The translations under genes were made by a program, and so were the position numbers. Under the pieces are notes generated by a model that worked only from the letters and a program-made list of their open reading frames with translations, made no database searches and was not told the DNA's origin. Below, one piece after another: positions 49,352 to 58,812 of a DNA stretch of 64,000 bases (position 1 is its first letter; every line of letters starts with the position of its first letter). Source of the DNA: Pseudomonas fluorescens. Lineage in GTDB: Bacteria; Pseudomonadota; Gammaproteobacteria; Pseudomonadales; Pseudomonadaceae. The stretch spans positions 310,001-374,000 of the forward strand of contig NZ_CABVIY010000006.1 of assembly GCF_902498195.1 (NCBI RefSeq). Reading direction: 5' to 3'.

Positions 49352-50701
49352 TCACCACCATTGCGCGCGATGAGAACCCAATTCAGCAGCCGCAATCGCC
49401 CACTGCACTGGCGTCCCGGTGATCTTCAGGGGTACATGCAATCGATGCGCCGGGCCCCAGGGTGTTTGTTCAATCAGCACTCCCTGATCGTTTTCATCCT
49501 CTGCCCGCAACGTCTGCACAGGGCCGGGGCCCTGCTCGATCAACAACGTTGCCGTGCGCGCCAGCGACAGGCGCGCCGATCCACCGCGCCCGCTGCCCAA
49601 GCGCCTTGCCAACAACGTGATCGCACTGGCCGCCATCAGATACCCGGTGGCGTGATCGAGGGCTTGCACGGGCAAGGGCGTCGGCTTTTCCGCGTGCTTC
49701 CAGTGCATGCCGGCGTCGGCAATGCCGCTGCTCATCTGCACCAGGCTGTCAAAGCCGCGACGGTTCTGCCACGGGCCGCTCCAGCCATAGGCGTTGAGGC
49801 TCACATCGATCAGGCCAGGGGCCAGTTTTTGCCGCTCGTTGACACCGTATCCCAGTCCTTCCAGCGCATCGGTGCGGTAGCCGTGGAGCAGGATGTCGGC
49901 GTCCTTGAGCAGGTGTTCAAACACACGGCGGTCGGCGTTGTCATGCAGGTCCAGGCGTGCACAACGCTTGCCCAGCGTCATTTCCGGCACTACGCCCGGT
50001 TCGTTCCAGGTGGGCGGGTCGATACGCAGGACGTCGGCGCCAAGTCCCGCGAGAAAGCGGCTGGCGACGGGGCCGGCGAGTACGCGGGTCAAATCCAGCA
50101 CCTTGATTCCGGCCAGCGGTTGCGCCACCGAGCCTTGCCACGGTTGGGTATTGGCGCTGCCGTGATGGCTGAACTGAATCAGCGGTTCGGCATTCACGGC
50201 GTGACCCTGCGGATGCATCTGCCACTGTTCCCAAGTGCGCATCTCGGCGGCGCAGCCACCGGCATCGACTACGGCTTGCTCCAGATCGCTCTTGGCCCAT
50301 TGCTCCACTTTGCTGGCCACCGCCGCACGGTCGACGCAGGCGCCCAGCACCGATTCGGCGGCAGCGCGGTGATGGGGGGCATTGGTGTGCAGGCGAATCC
50401 AGCCATCCCTGGCGGCATAGTCACCGGCGATGGGGTCCCACAACGGTGGCACGCTCCAGCCCACTGGGCGGATCGAGCTGGAGAACCAGAACGAGGCGAG
50501 GCGCCGGTCTACTTCGAGACCGGGCAAGCGTCCGGTTTGTTGCTGCAATAATTCGCTGATGGCCTGGCCGGCGGCAGCGATGCTGGCGCTGGCGAGGTCG
50601 GTGACGGCGAACGCCGAGGGCAAGGCGCCGGTGGCGGTGAACGGGATTGGCGTGTGCGGCAAGCCGAGTGCGGCTTGAATGGACGTGAGTAAATCAGTCA
50701 T
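49352..50701 (-). CDS. CaiB/BaiF (family III) CoA-transferase
   Basis: A 449-aa protein. The C-terminal half is best conserved: LAGIKVLDLTRVLAGPVASRFLAGLGADVLRID is the family III signature, and GLIDVSLNAYGWSGPWQNRRGFDSLVQM is the second. The N-terminal 200 residues form the other half of the interlocked fold. GGAGGG precedes the start at 50701. Substrate unknown; no metabolic partner adjacent. Confidence 0.9.
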   Translation of the reverse strand: MTDLLTSIQAALGLPHTPIPFTATGALPSAFAVTDLASASIAAAGQAISELLQQQTGRLPGLEVDRRLASFWFSSSIRPVGWSVPPLWDPIAGDYAARDGWIRLHTNAPHHRAAAESVLGACVDRAAVASKVEQWAKSDLEQAVVDAGGCAAEMRTWEQWQMHPQGHAVNAEPLIQFSHHGSANTQPWQGSVAQPLAGIKVLDLTRVLAGPVASRFLAGLGADVLRIDPPTWNEPGVVPEMTLGKRCARLDLHDNADRRVFEHLLKDADILLHGYRTDALEGLGYGVNERQKLAPGLIDVSLNAYGWSGPWQNRRGFDSLVQMSSGIADAGMHWKHAEKPTPLPVQALDHATGYLMAASAITLLARRLGSGRGGSARLSLARTATLLIEQGPGPVQTLRAEDENDQGVLIEQTPWGPAHRLHVPLKITGTPVQWAIAAAELGSHRAQWW

Positions 50702-50765
50702 CGAAGGCCCTCCGGAACGAGAGCCCGAGCATAGAACAAAAAACCAGTTGGCTTGATGAAAACCT

Positions 50766-50855
50766 TGTGGGAGCGGGCTTGCTCGCGAAGTCGATGGGTC
50801 ACTCCCCTGATTGGTTGAATGACACACCGCTTTCGCGAGCAAGCCCGCTCCCACA
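50766..50855. repeat. REP doublet between CoA-transferase and chemoreceptor
   Basis: Arms 50766-50789 and 50832-50855, perfect 24 bp, of the GTGGGAGCGGGCTTGCTCGCGAA type. Between two minus-strand genes. Confidence 0.92.
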
Positions 50856-50875
50856 TTGGGTTAGTGTCGGGTGGG

Positions 50876-53014
50876 CTACACCCGGAACTGGTCCATCAGT
50901 TTCATCTGGTGGGTGGTCAGGTGGTTGAGCTGGCTGCTGATCTGCGCCGATTCGGTGGCTTGTCCGGTCAGGGTTTCAGTCACGGAGCGGATCGCCGAGA
51001 CGTTGCGGTTGACCTCTTCGGCCACCGCGCTTTGCTGTTCGGCGGCGCTGGCGATTTGCAGGTTCATGTCGCTGATCACGGTGACCGCGTCACTGATTTT
51101 GCTCAGGGCCTGGACCGCTTGCTGGATCTGCCCGGCATTGCTGTGGGCCTGGGTCTGGCTCGAATGCATGGTGGCGACCACGCCGCGAGTGCCACTCTGG
51201 ATGCGTTCGATCACCAGGCGAATTTCCTCTACCGAATCCTGGGTACGCTTGGCCAGGTTGCGCACCTCATCGGCGACCACCGCAAAGCCGCGACCGCTTT
51301 CCCCGGCGCGGGCGGCCTCGATTGCCGCATTCAGTGCCAGCAGGTTGGTTTGTTCGGCGATGCTGCGGATCACCTCCAGCACCGAGCCGATCTGCTCGCT
51401 GTTCACCGCCAGCGCTTCGACTTCAGTCACGGCCTTGCTGACCTCGTCGGCCAGCTGATTGATGTCGCGGGTGCTGCGCTCGATGATCTGCATGCCATCA
51501 CGGGCCGACTGGTCGGCGCCCTTGGCGGCACTGGCTGCGTTCGACGCACTGTTGGCGACATCGTGGGCGGTGGCGCTCATTTCGTTGGAGGCGGTGGCGA
51601 CCTGGTCGATTTCGCGGAACTGCACCTGCATGCCTTCGCTGGTCTGGCGGGCGATTTCCGAAGACTGGTCGGCGGTGCCGCGGGCGTCAGTGATGCTCTG
51701 CTTGATCTGCGCGATGGTCGGTTGCAGCTTGTCGAGAAAGCGGTTGAACCAGCTGACCAGCTCGCCCAGTTCATCTTTCTTGCTGTAGTGCAGGCGTTGG
51801 GTCAGGTCGCCGTCGCCGCTGGCAATTGCCTTGAGCATCTGGGCCACGCTGTTGATCGGCCGGGTGACGCCCGAGGCGGTGAGCCAGATCAGCAACAGGC
51901 CGATCAGCCCGGCAATGATTGCAACGACCACGGCCTTGATCGTGCCGGTTTGCTGGGCATCGTCGAGCACCTCTTGCAGTTTCACCGAATCGGCCAGCAG
52001 CACTTGCTTGGGCAAATCGATCACCACGCCCCAGGGCTTGGAGTCATTGATCGGGCTGACCGGGTAGACCGCGCGGATCAGGTCACCCTGTTCGAGAATT
52101 TTCGGTGCGCCCGCGCCGAGTAACTGCAGGACGTCCTTGCCGACCGCGCCCAGCGTGTCGCCGATGCTCTTGCCCACTTTTGCCGGATCGATGCTGTAAG
52201 CCGCCATCACCCCGGTACCTGAGACGATCAGCATGTGGCCCGCGCTGTTGAACAGCTCGCGCTGGGAGTCGACCGCCGCCGCTTGCAGGGCATCGAGGGC
52301 GATGTCGATACCGACCACGCCAATGGCCTTGCCTTCCACCAGCAGCGGCACGGAAATGCTGGTCATCAACACGTCCTTGCCGCCGACGGTATCGGCATAA
52401 GGGTCGAGCAGGCAGGTGCGCTTGCTGTCCCGAGGGCAGGTGTACCAGACGTTGTAGGGCGTGCCGCTGAGGTTCAGGGTGGTTTTGGTCATGTCCTCTT
52501 CGACCATGATCGTGTTCAGCGCTTCACCCCCGGCACGGCTCCAGTAGGTCGCGAAGCGGCCGATCTCGTTCGACTGGCGGGCGGCGTCACCGACGAACTC
52601 GCTGTCCTTGCCATCCAGGCCGTTGGGTTCGAAAGCCAGCCAGATGCCCAGCACTTTAGCGTTGCGTTCAAAGGCGGTTTTCAGGCTCTGGTTCAACTCT
52701 TCGCGCAGGGCGCCGGGCTCAAGCGAACGCTTGGCGGCCATGTTGCGCATGTCCTTGATCTGATCCGCCAGGGCGGTCACCACGGTCAGGGTTTCACCAA
52801 ACGTCTTCTGCACCCGCACCGCTTGTTCGGCGGCCTTGGCCTGGAGCAGGTTCTGCACACTGGAAGTGAGCATTCGGCTGCTGGAATCGCTGACCAGTTC
52901 ATCGTTCTGATTGGTCTGGTAGAAGTTCATGGTCACGATCAGCGCGACCACGCCTAACAGGCACAGACCGGAGAGCAGGACAGTTTTCAGGCGGATGGAC
53001 AGTGAGTCGAACAT
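50876..53014 (-). CDS. Methyl-accepting chemotaxis protein with dCache sensor
   Basis: A 712-aa receptor: TM1 about residues 10-30, a large periplasmic dCache domain to about residue 360 with DPYADTVGGKDVLMTSISVP and GVVGIDIALDAL, TM2 at about 366-390, HAMP, then the signalling domain with EQTNLLALNAAIEAARAGESG. The C-terminus DQFRV is not a CheR-binding pentapeptide. Start at 53014 by the TM pattern. Ligand unknown; it is larger than the amino-acid receptor at 4219. Confidence 0.9.
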   Translation of the reverse strand: MFDSLSIRLKTVLLSGLCLLGVVALIVTMNFYQTNQNDELVSDSSSRMLTSSVQNLLQAKAAEQAVRVQKTFGETLTVVTALADQIKDMRNMAAKRSLEPGALREELNQSLKTAFERNAKVLGIWLAFEPNGLDGKDSEFVGDAARQSNEIGRFATYWSRAGGEALNTIMVEEDMTKTTLNLSGTPYNVWYTCPRDSKRTCLLDPYADTVGGKDVLMTSISVPLLVEGKAIGVVGIDIALDALQAAAVDSQRELFNSAGHMLIVSGTGVMAAYSIDPAKVGKSIGDTLGAVGKDVLQLLGAGAPKILEQGDLIRAVYPVSPINDSKPWGVVIDLPKQVLLADSVKLQEVLDDAQQTGTIKAVVVAIIAGLIGLLLIWLTASGVTRPINSVAQMLKAIASGDGDLTQRLHYSKKDELGELVSWFNRFLDKLQPTIAQIKQSITDARGTADQSSEIARQTSEGMQVQFREIDQVATASNEMSATAHDVANSASNAASAAKGADQSARDGMQIIERSTRDINQLADEVSKAVTEVEALAVNSEQIGSVLEVIRSIAEQTNLLALNAAIEAARAGESGRGFAVVADEVRNLAKRTQDSVEEIRLVIERIQSGTRGVVATMHSSQTQAHSNAGQIQQAVQALSKISDAVTVISDMNLQIASAAEQQSAVAEEVNRNVSAIRSVTETLTGQATESAQISSQLNHLTTHQMKLMDQFRV

Positions 53015-53214
53015 AGGGCGAACTCGCGAATGGATGAGTGTTGGCGGTGAGTCGGGCTCGACTCGATACGCCAAGTCCTTTCAGCGTCATTCATGGCGCA
53101 TCGGCGTGGGGAGAGGGTTGCATGAGGGGTGATCCGACGAACGGTAGTTGTTGAACGTTTGCGCGGTAAAATGTGCCGAAAAGCGATAAAAAACAGGAAA
53201 AATCGCGGGAAGGA

Positions 53215-53604
53215 TCAGGAGGGCTGGGGCGAAGATTCCGGCCGCGACCAGATCCACAGGTTTCCCAGCCCCATCCCGGCAATCGCCAGGTAGATAGGCC
53301 AACCGTGGTCGAGCATCACCAGCATCAGCGTGGCGCACAACAGCATGCTCGCGGTGGCACTGACCTTGGCCCGGCGCGCGATGATCTTGCCGTTGCGCCA
53401 GTTGCTCAGGATTGGTCCGAACAACCGGTGATTTTCCAGCCACGCACTCAAGCGCGGCGAACTGCGGGTGGCAGCCCAGGCGGCGAGCAGGATGAACTCG
53501 GTGGTCGGCAGGCCAGGAATGACGATGGCGATGAGGCCGATGCCCAGGCTGATGTAGGCCAGCAGGCCAAAGAGAAGGCGGGTGAGTTTGGAGGTGGCAG
53601 GCAT
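53215..53604 (-). CDS. YbaN family (DUF454) inner-membrane protein
   Basis: A 129-aa protein with TM segments near residues 8-30, 75-92 and 95-115. LGIGLIAIVIPGLPTTEFILLAAWA and HRLFGPILSNWR are family signatures. GAGG before the start at 53604 is not strong. Function unknown. Confidence 0.88.
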   Translation of the reverse strand: MPATSKLTRLLFGLLAYISLGIGLIAIVIPGLPTTEFILLAAWAATRSSPRLSAWLENHRLFGPILSNWRNGKIIARRAKVSATASMLLCATLMLVMLDHGWPIYLAIAGMGLGNLWIWSRPESSPQPS

Positions 53605-53644
53605 TTTGAGGCTTGATCGGAATCCAGCGGCTGACTCGGTCCCT

Positions 53645-53733
53645 TGTGGGAGCGGGCTTGCTCGCGAATGCGGTGTGTCAGGTACATCAATGTTGGCTGA
53701 CACTCCGCTTTCGCGAGCAAGCCCGCTCCCACA
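53645..53733. repeat. REP doublet between ybaN and hemO
   Basis: Arms 53645-53668 and 53710-53733, perfect 24 bp. Both flanking genes are on the minus strand. Confidence 0.92.
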
Positions 53734-53747
53734 GGGGGTGTGTTTCC

Positions 53748-54347
53748 TCAGACGAGTTCTGGGGTGTAAGCCTGCTCCAGCAACACCGTGAAGTGGTTGA
53801 AGGCATCGATGGCGCCTTTGTCCAGTTCGGCTTCTTCCTCGGCGCTGAGCTCCAGCTCATCGAGGGTCTTGACGAAGGTTTTCCAGCCTTGCGCGCGGCC
53901 ACCGGCGGGTTCGCCCAGGTGACGGGCGCCGAAGGTTTCGCTCAGGCCTAGTCCCACGGCACGCTTGATCAGGAATGCCGCACCCAGCTTCGAACCTTCG
54001 GAGACGAAGAGCCAGCCCAATGCCTCGGCTTTGCTTGGGTTGTTCACCGCTCCCGTAACCGGCGCCGGTACGTCGGTGTCCAGGTCTGCGAGGTCAGCCT
54101 TGGCGGCCTCGGCACGGCAACGTGCAGGCAGGTCCGGGACAATGGCGGTCAGTTCGGTATCGTTGTACAGCGCGACCAGTTCCGACTGGAACAGGTACTG
54201 CGCCACGACGAAACGGGCGAAATTGGCCTGGGTTTCGAACGGTGCGTGGGCTTTGACCAGGGCGTCGAGCTTGCTATGGGGTTCGTGGGTGATCTGGTTC
54301 AGGCGTTGCGAGCGCAAGGCCGGGCGTTGGGCTGTGTCCTGAGTCAT
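53748..54347 (-). CDS. hemO: Biliverdin-producing heme oxygenase
   Basis: A 199-aa enzyme that opens heme to biliverdin, iron and CO. RLNQITHEPHSKLDALVKAH carries the proximal His region, and LGWLFVSEGSKLGAAFLIKRA is the distal helix with the Ser-Glu-Gly-Ser pattern of the PigA/HemO group. Start MTQDTAQ at 54347. It lies 113 bp after the heme receptor and probably shares its regulation. Confidence 0.93.
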   Translation of the reverse strand: MTQDTAQRPALRSQRLNQITHEPHSKLDALVKAHAPFETQANFARFVVAQYLFQSELVALYNDTELTAIVPDLPARCRAEAAKADLADLDTDVPAPVTGAVNNPSKAEALGWLFVSEGSKLGAAFLIKRAVGLGLSETFGARHLGEPAGGRAQGWKTFVKTLDELELSAEEEAELDKGAIDAFNHFTVLLEQAYTPELV

Positions 54348-54460
54348 GGGAAATCCTTGAGAAAGTGAAGTGCCTGGTAACAAGACGAATGAGCTGACGC
54401 ATGACAGTAAAAATTCCTCGTTGCGCGGCGTGCATCAAGTCGCGCACGAGGTGGGCTGAA

Positions 54461-57025
54461 TCAGATATCCCAAACCAGATTGATCGCGAAGTTACGGCCC
54501 GGCTGGGTCAGGCGATCGAGGTTGGCCGGTTGGGTCACCGAGGCTTCGCCGACGCTGTCGTAGCCGCGCACATCGTCCCACTGCCAGTATTTTTTGTTGG
54601 TCAGGTTGTACAGGCCGGCATTGACCGTTACGTCGTCGGTGACCTTGTAGAACCCGGCCAGGTCGAGCACGCCAAAGCCAGGGGTCTTGAACTGGGTGCT
54701 GGTGCCGTCCGGCGTGTTGAAGCTGGTGCTGTCTACCCGGGTCTGGCGCTTGACCAGCGTCCAGCTGAGCAGGGCGCCGTATTGCTCCTGGTCATAACCC
54801 AGGCCGAACACGCCGGTCAGCGGGTTGATGCTGTTCAGCGGTTGGCCGCTGTCGTCATTGCGACCGTACAGGTAGGACACCGAACCCTGGGTGTACAGGC
54901 CGTTTGGCGCGCCGAAGGTATCCAGGTTCAGGCGGCCCTTGAGCTCCACGCCCTTGATGGTGGCGTGCTTGATGTTGTTGCTCTGGAACGTGGTCTCGTC
55001 GTAACCGGGGGTGATGGCGTTCTCGTCGATGAAGTCGCGATATTTGTTGTAGAACACCGCGACATCGAAAGTGCCCGCCTCGAACCGGCCGCGCAGGCCC
55101 GTTTCATAGCTCTTGCTCTTTTCCGGTTCCAGGTCGGGGTTCGGCGCGACCTGATAGCCTCCGGCCACGTTTTCGAAGCGACCATACAGGGCCTTGGCGG
55201 TCGGCGTGCGGAAGCCTTCGGCGTATTGGCCATACCAGGTGTAGTTGTCGTTGAAGCTGTAGGTGGTGCCGAATTTTGGCGACAGGCGATGCCAGGTCTT
55301 GGTGTCATCGTTGACTTCACCGTTGCCACTCTGGTCGGCGGTGGCGAGGAACTCGTCCGTCAGGTGTGGCTTGAGTTGGGTGTAGTCGTAGCGCAGGCCC
55401 GGCACGAAGGTCCAGTCGTTCCAGGCGATCTGGTCCTGGGCGAACACGCTGTAGGTGTGGACGGTCGGGTCCGGGAAGTCGCTGGCCGGGGTCAGGGTAT
55501 CGGTAGGGCTGACAGCGCCGATGACGCGGCAAGCGCCGGCCACGGTCAGGCAGGTGCCGGTACCCGTGCGAAGGCCGGTGACCTTGTCTTGCTTGAGGGT
55601 GGTGCCGTAGGTCACGAGGTGCTCGGTGTCGGCAATGGCAAAGGCCTTGTCAGCCTGGGCATCGAACACCCATTGACGGTCCTTGTAGGTGGTATCACGG
55701 TTACGCAGCACCGTTCGTGCGGGGGGCGCGTAGATTTCCTGGGTGAATTGGTCGGTCTTGGCGATCTGATAGTTCAGCGACCATTTGATGTTGTCGGCCA
55801 AGGCGCTATCCAGACTGAAATTGTGCTCCAGCCCGAAGCGCTCACGGGTGATGGTATCGTTGCCGGTACGTGATTTGTAATAACCGAAACCGCGCCCGGC
55901 GTTGAACGGCCCGCCCACGGCGCTCAACTGATTGGTGTCGCGGTCGTCCTTGTAGTGCTCGTAGGTCAATCCGAAACGCGCGTCGTCGGCGTAGTCCCAG
56001 CCCAGTTTGGCCAGGACATTGGTGGTGCGCACGTCCTCGGGGTTGGCTTCGGTGCGGTTCAGGCCGGTGCCGCCGGTTTCGCCGTAGGATTCGGTTTCAT
56101 GCCCGTTACGCTGGCTCAGGTGCAGCAGGCCGTCGAAGTCACCGGTGCGACCCGCCACGGTGCCGGAGGTCAGCCAGCTGTCATCGGCGGAGCTGTAGCC
56201 GGTCTTCAAGCGTGCGCCGACGTCCTGGCCTGGCTTGATGATGTCGTCCGGATCGAGCGTGTAGTAGCTGACAGCGCCCCCGATGGCATTGCTGCCGTAC
56301 AGCACCGACGCCGGACCGCGCAGGATTTCCACGCGCTTGACGATTTCCGGGTCGACATAATTACGGTTGGTCTGGGCATACGGACCGTTGAAGAAGCCGT
56401 CGGGCACTTGAACGCCGTCGACCTGGGTCAGCACGCGGTCACCGTCGATGCCGCGGATGTTGTAGCCGGAAAGGCCAGCGCGGGTGCCGGCACCCCCCAC
56501 CGAAACCCCCGGCTCGTAGCGCACCAGATCCTTGATGTTGTTGACGTTGTTGCGGTCGAGGTCTTCGCGGGTTTGAACGGTGACGGTGCTGGGCACGCTG
56601 CTCACGTCCTGTTCCTGGCGGGTGGCGCTGATGGTCAGCTGTTCAAGGTTGAGGGCCCCGGCGATGGTGCGCCGCTCCAGCACGATGTTGTTGTTGCCCA
56701 GCTTGCGATAGCTCAGGTTGGTCCCCACCAACAGGCGATCCAGGGCTTTTTCCGGCGGTAGCGAGCCGCGTGCACCCGGTGAAGAAACGCCTTGCGCCAG
56801 TTCTGCCGGCAAGCCCACCTGCCAGCCTGTCACGGCGGTAAAGGCATTGAGTGCCGAGACCAGCGATTGCGGCGCGATGGCGAACGAGTAATCCCCCATG
56901 TTGCGGCTGGGCTGCTCGGCCGTGGCGGCCATGAGCGGCGCGGTGCCGGCCATCAGGATGGCGGCGGTCAGCAGCGACAGCACGCGGGAGGGGGAAGAGG
57001 ACTGGCGGGTAAGGCGAGAGGACAT
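54461..57025 (-). CDS. hxuA: TonB-dependent heme/hemoglobin receptor with signalling domain
   Basis: An 854-aa outer-membrane receptor. Signal peptide ends near MAATA. The STN domain (about residues 50-115) includes YSFAIAPQSLVSALNAFTA, meaning it signals to the anti-sigma factor. Plug domain starts near residue 145 and the barrel ends INLVWDI. FRTP and NPDL boxes (EGFRTPTAKALYGRF and PNPDLEPEKS) are present. There is no His between them, though Tyr is present; this differs from HemR-type receptors. GGAG precedes the ATG. Symbol assigned by match to P. aeruginosa hxuIRA order. Confidence 0.85.
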   Translation of the reverse strand: MSSRLTRQSSSPSRVLSLLTAAILMAGTAPLMAATAEQPSRNMGDYSFAIAPQSLVSALNAFTAVTGWQVGLPAELAQGVSSPGARGSLPPEKALDRLLVGTNLSYRKLGNNNIVLERRTIAGALNLEQLTISATRQEQDVSSVPSTVTVQTREDLDRNNVNNIKDLVRYEPGVSVGGAGTRAGLSGYNIRGIDGDRVLTQVDGVQVPDGFFNGPYAQTNRNYVDPEIVKRVEILRGPASVLYGSNAIGGAVSYYTLDPDDIIKPGQDVGARLKTGYSSADDSWLTSGTVAGRTGDFDGLLHLSQRNGHETESYGETGGTGLNRTEANPEDVRTTNVLAKLGWDYADDARFGLTYEHYKDDRDTNQLSAVGGPFNAGRGFGYYKSRTGNDTITRERFGLEHNFSLDSALADNIKWSLNYQIAKTDQFTQEIYAPPARTVLRNRDTTYKDRQWVFDAQADKAFAIADTEHLVTYGTTLKQDKVTGLRTGTGTCLTVAGACRVIGAVSPTDTLTPASDFPDPTVHTYSVFAQDQIAWNDWTFVPGLRYDYTQLKPHLTDEFLATADQSGNGEVNDDTKTWHRLSPKFGTTYSFNDNYTWYGQYAEGFRTPTAKALYGRFENVAGGYQVAPNPDLEPEKSKSYETGLRGRFEAGTFDVAVFYNKYRDFIDENAITPGYDETTFQSNNIKHATIKGVELKGRLNLDTFGAPNGLYTQGSVSYLYGRNDDSGQPLNSINPLTGVFGLGYDQEQYGALLSWTLVKRQTRVDSTSFNTPDGTSTQFKTPGFGVLDLAGFYKVTDDVTVNAGLYNLTNKKYWQWDDVRGYDSVGEASVTQPANLDRLTQPGRNFAINLVWDI

Positions 57026-57134
57026 CGATAGCGCTCCGTGTCGCACGAATCTTTATAGGTGCTGATTGGCACTCAGAGAGATGCGAATCAATTGCATTGG
57101 CTATAACGAGACGTACGAGGTTTGCCTATCGAGT

Positions 57135-57153
57135 AAAAATAATTCTCATTCAG
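57135..57153 (-). promoter_or_regulatory. Fur-like box before the heme receptor
   Basis: On the minus strand CTGAATGAGAATTATTTTT, close to a Fur box and about 110-130 bp before the hxuA start. It overlaps the last codons of the FecR gene. Confidence 0.55.
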
Positions 57154-58115
57154 TTAATGATGACCAGCGCCGGGAATTCCTTGAGCCGTGCCGAAGTGAT
57201 GTGGGCCAGCGAGCGGACCACGTCCAGCGGCTGGTCGAGACGGTAATTGCCGGTAACGGCCACATCCGCCAGCTGCTCGTTGTTGTTGATGATCCAGCCC
57301 GGATAGTAACGGCCAAGCTCCGCCAGCACCTGGCTCAGCGGGCAGTTCTCGAACACCAGCCGACCCTGCACCCAGGCCAGGTCGGTGGCGGCATCGAGCC
57401 TGGCCGGGCGGTCGAAACCGTTGGGGCCGATGCGGATGCTTTCCCCGGCGGTCAGGCGAACCCGCGCGTCGTCGCGGGTGGCGCGCAGGTCGACATCCCC
57501 GCGTTGCACCCGAACCTGGGCCACGCCATCCAGGTAACGCACGGCGAATGCCGTATCGCGAACGCTGGCGGTGACGGGGCCGGCATCAATCTCCAGCGCT
57601 TGGCCGTGGTGAGGCTGCACCTCGAAAAACGCTTCGCCCTGATACAGGCGAGCCACGCGCTGCTGGTCATTGATGGTGCTGGAAAATGCCGAGTTGGTGT
57701 TGAGCAGGACTTTCGAACCGTCCTCCAGTTGCAGGCGCTGGCGTTCACCGACCACGGTCAGGTGATCGGCCTGCAAGCGCATGGGCAGATTGCTGAAACT
57801 GAACAGGCCGAGGATCAGCACGGCGGCGGTGGCCAAAGGCTTCCAGTGCGGGCGCAGGCGCGACAGCACCGTGACCTTGGCTGGCTTCGACGCCAGGCTC
57901 TGCGCGCACTGCGTGACTTGCGGACCGTTCCAGATCGCTTGGGCCCTGGCAAACGCTTCGGCATGCGCCGGGTCGGCCGCGAGCCATTGGTGGAACTGGC
58001 GAGTCTGTTCTTCGCTCGGGCTGTCCAGCACGATCAGCCAGTCCAGGGCCTGGTCCATCGCGTCTGCAGTAGCCTGCGCCGGTGAGGGCGAAGGGGAGCG
58101 GTGGGTGTCCGTCAC
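57150..58115 (-). CDS. hxuR: FecR-family anti-sigma / signal transducer
   Basis: A 321-aa inner-membrane protein. N-terminal cytoplasmic sigma-binding part with ALDWLIVLDSPSEEQTRQFH and FHQWLAADPAHAEAFARAQA; TM near residues 93-110; periplasmic FecR domain with RQRLQLEDGSKVLLNTNSAF and the C-terminal STN-like part that meets the receptor. It lies between sigma factor and receptor, the normal order. Confidence 0.92.
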   Translation of the reverse strand: MTDTHRSPSPSPAQATADAMDQALDWLIVLDSPSEEQTRQFHQWLAADPAHAEAFARAQAIWNGPQVTQCAQSLASKPAKVTVLSRLRPHWKPLATAAVLILGLFSFSNLPMRLQADHLTVVGERQRLQLEDGSKVLLNTNSAFSSTINDQQRVARLYQGEAFFEVQPHHGQALEIDAGPVTASVRDTAFAVRYLDGVAQVRVQRGDVDLRATRDDARVRLTAGESIRIGPNGFDRPARLDAATDLAWVQGRLVFENCPLSQVLAELGRYYPGWIINNNEQLADVAVTGNYRLDQPLDVVRSLAHITSARLKEFPALVIIN

Positions 58116-58216
58116 GGTGTTTCCTCGGCGTGTCTGTGCACGGCTGTTTTTTTAGTGAAGCGCAAAAGAGGGGCAAGGGTAGTCCTGATGAACAAAGCCG
58201 TCGAGCCGTGGGCGAC

Positions 58217-58735
58217 TCAGTGGCCGTTCAGCCGGTCGGCGACCCCAACGCAAATGCTCATGATCAGCTTCAGCTCTTTCTGCACGGTGCTGAGCGAGAC
58301 GCCGAGCTTTTCCGCGATCTCCAGATAGCTGTGCCCGTGCAGGCGGCTGAGGATGAAAATCTGTTGCTGGCGGGCGCTGAGTTGACTGAGGCGCACGTTC
58401 AGGCGTTCAAGCAATTGTTCGGCATGGGCGGCATCCTCGGCACTGCTGGCGGGGGCGGCGACGCTTTCCACCACATCCAGCGGCACGTCGTCGACCATGG
58501 TGCGCGAGTGGATGCGCCGCGCGCGCAAATGGTCCAGCGCCAGGTTGCGGGCGGTCTGGAAAACAAAGGGTTCGAGGTGATCGATGGTCCGCTCGCCGAG
58601 CGCACGGGTGACGCGCAGGTAGGTCTCCTGCAGGAGGTCTTCGGCGGTGCTGTGATTGTTGACCATCCGCTCCAGCGTGCGCAGCAGAGAGAGGCGCTGG
58701 GTGATGAAAACGTCGTTGAAGCGCGATTGACTCAC
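58217..58735 (-). CDS. hxuI: ECF sigma factor, FecI type
   Basis: A 172-aa sigma-70 family protein. Region 2 NNHSTAEDLLQETYLRV and VFQTARNLALDHLRAR; region 4 RQQQIFILSRLHGHSYLEIA and LGVSLSTVQKELKL. It has a Fur box 26 bp upstream of its ATG. It starts the surface-signalling locus for heme. Confidence 0.93.
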   Translation of the reverse strand: MSQSRFNDVFITQRLSLLRTLERMVNNHSTAEDLLQETYLRVTRALGERTIDHLEPFVFQTARNLALDHLRARRIHSRTMVDDVPLDVVESVAAPASSAEDAAHAEQLLERLNVRLSQLSARQQQIFILSRLHGHSYLEIAEKLGVSLSTVQKELKLIMSICVGVADRLNGH

Positions 58736-58760
58736 GGGAGGACCTGATCCATTTCGAGCG

Positions 58761-58779
58761 AATGATAATGCTTATCATC
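58761..58779. promoter_or_regulatory. Fur box of the ECF sigma gene
   Basis: AATGATAATGCTTATCATC, matching the 19-bp Fur consensus in most positions and palindromic. It lies 26 bp from the sigma-factor ATG. Confidence 0.8.
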
Positions 58780-58812
58780 CACTCGAGTGGTCAAGTATTG
58801 ATTTGTGAAGGT

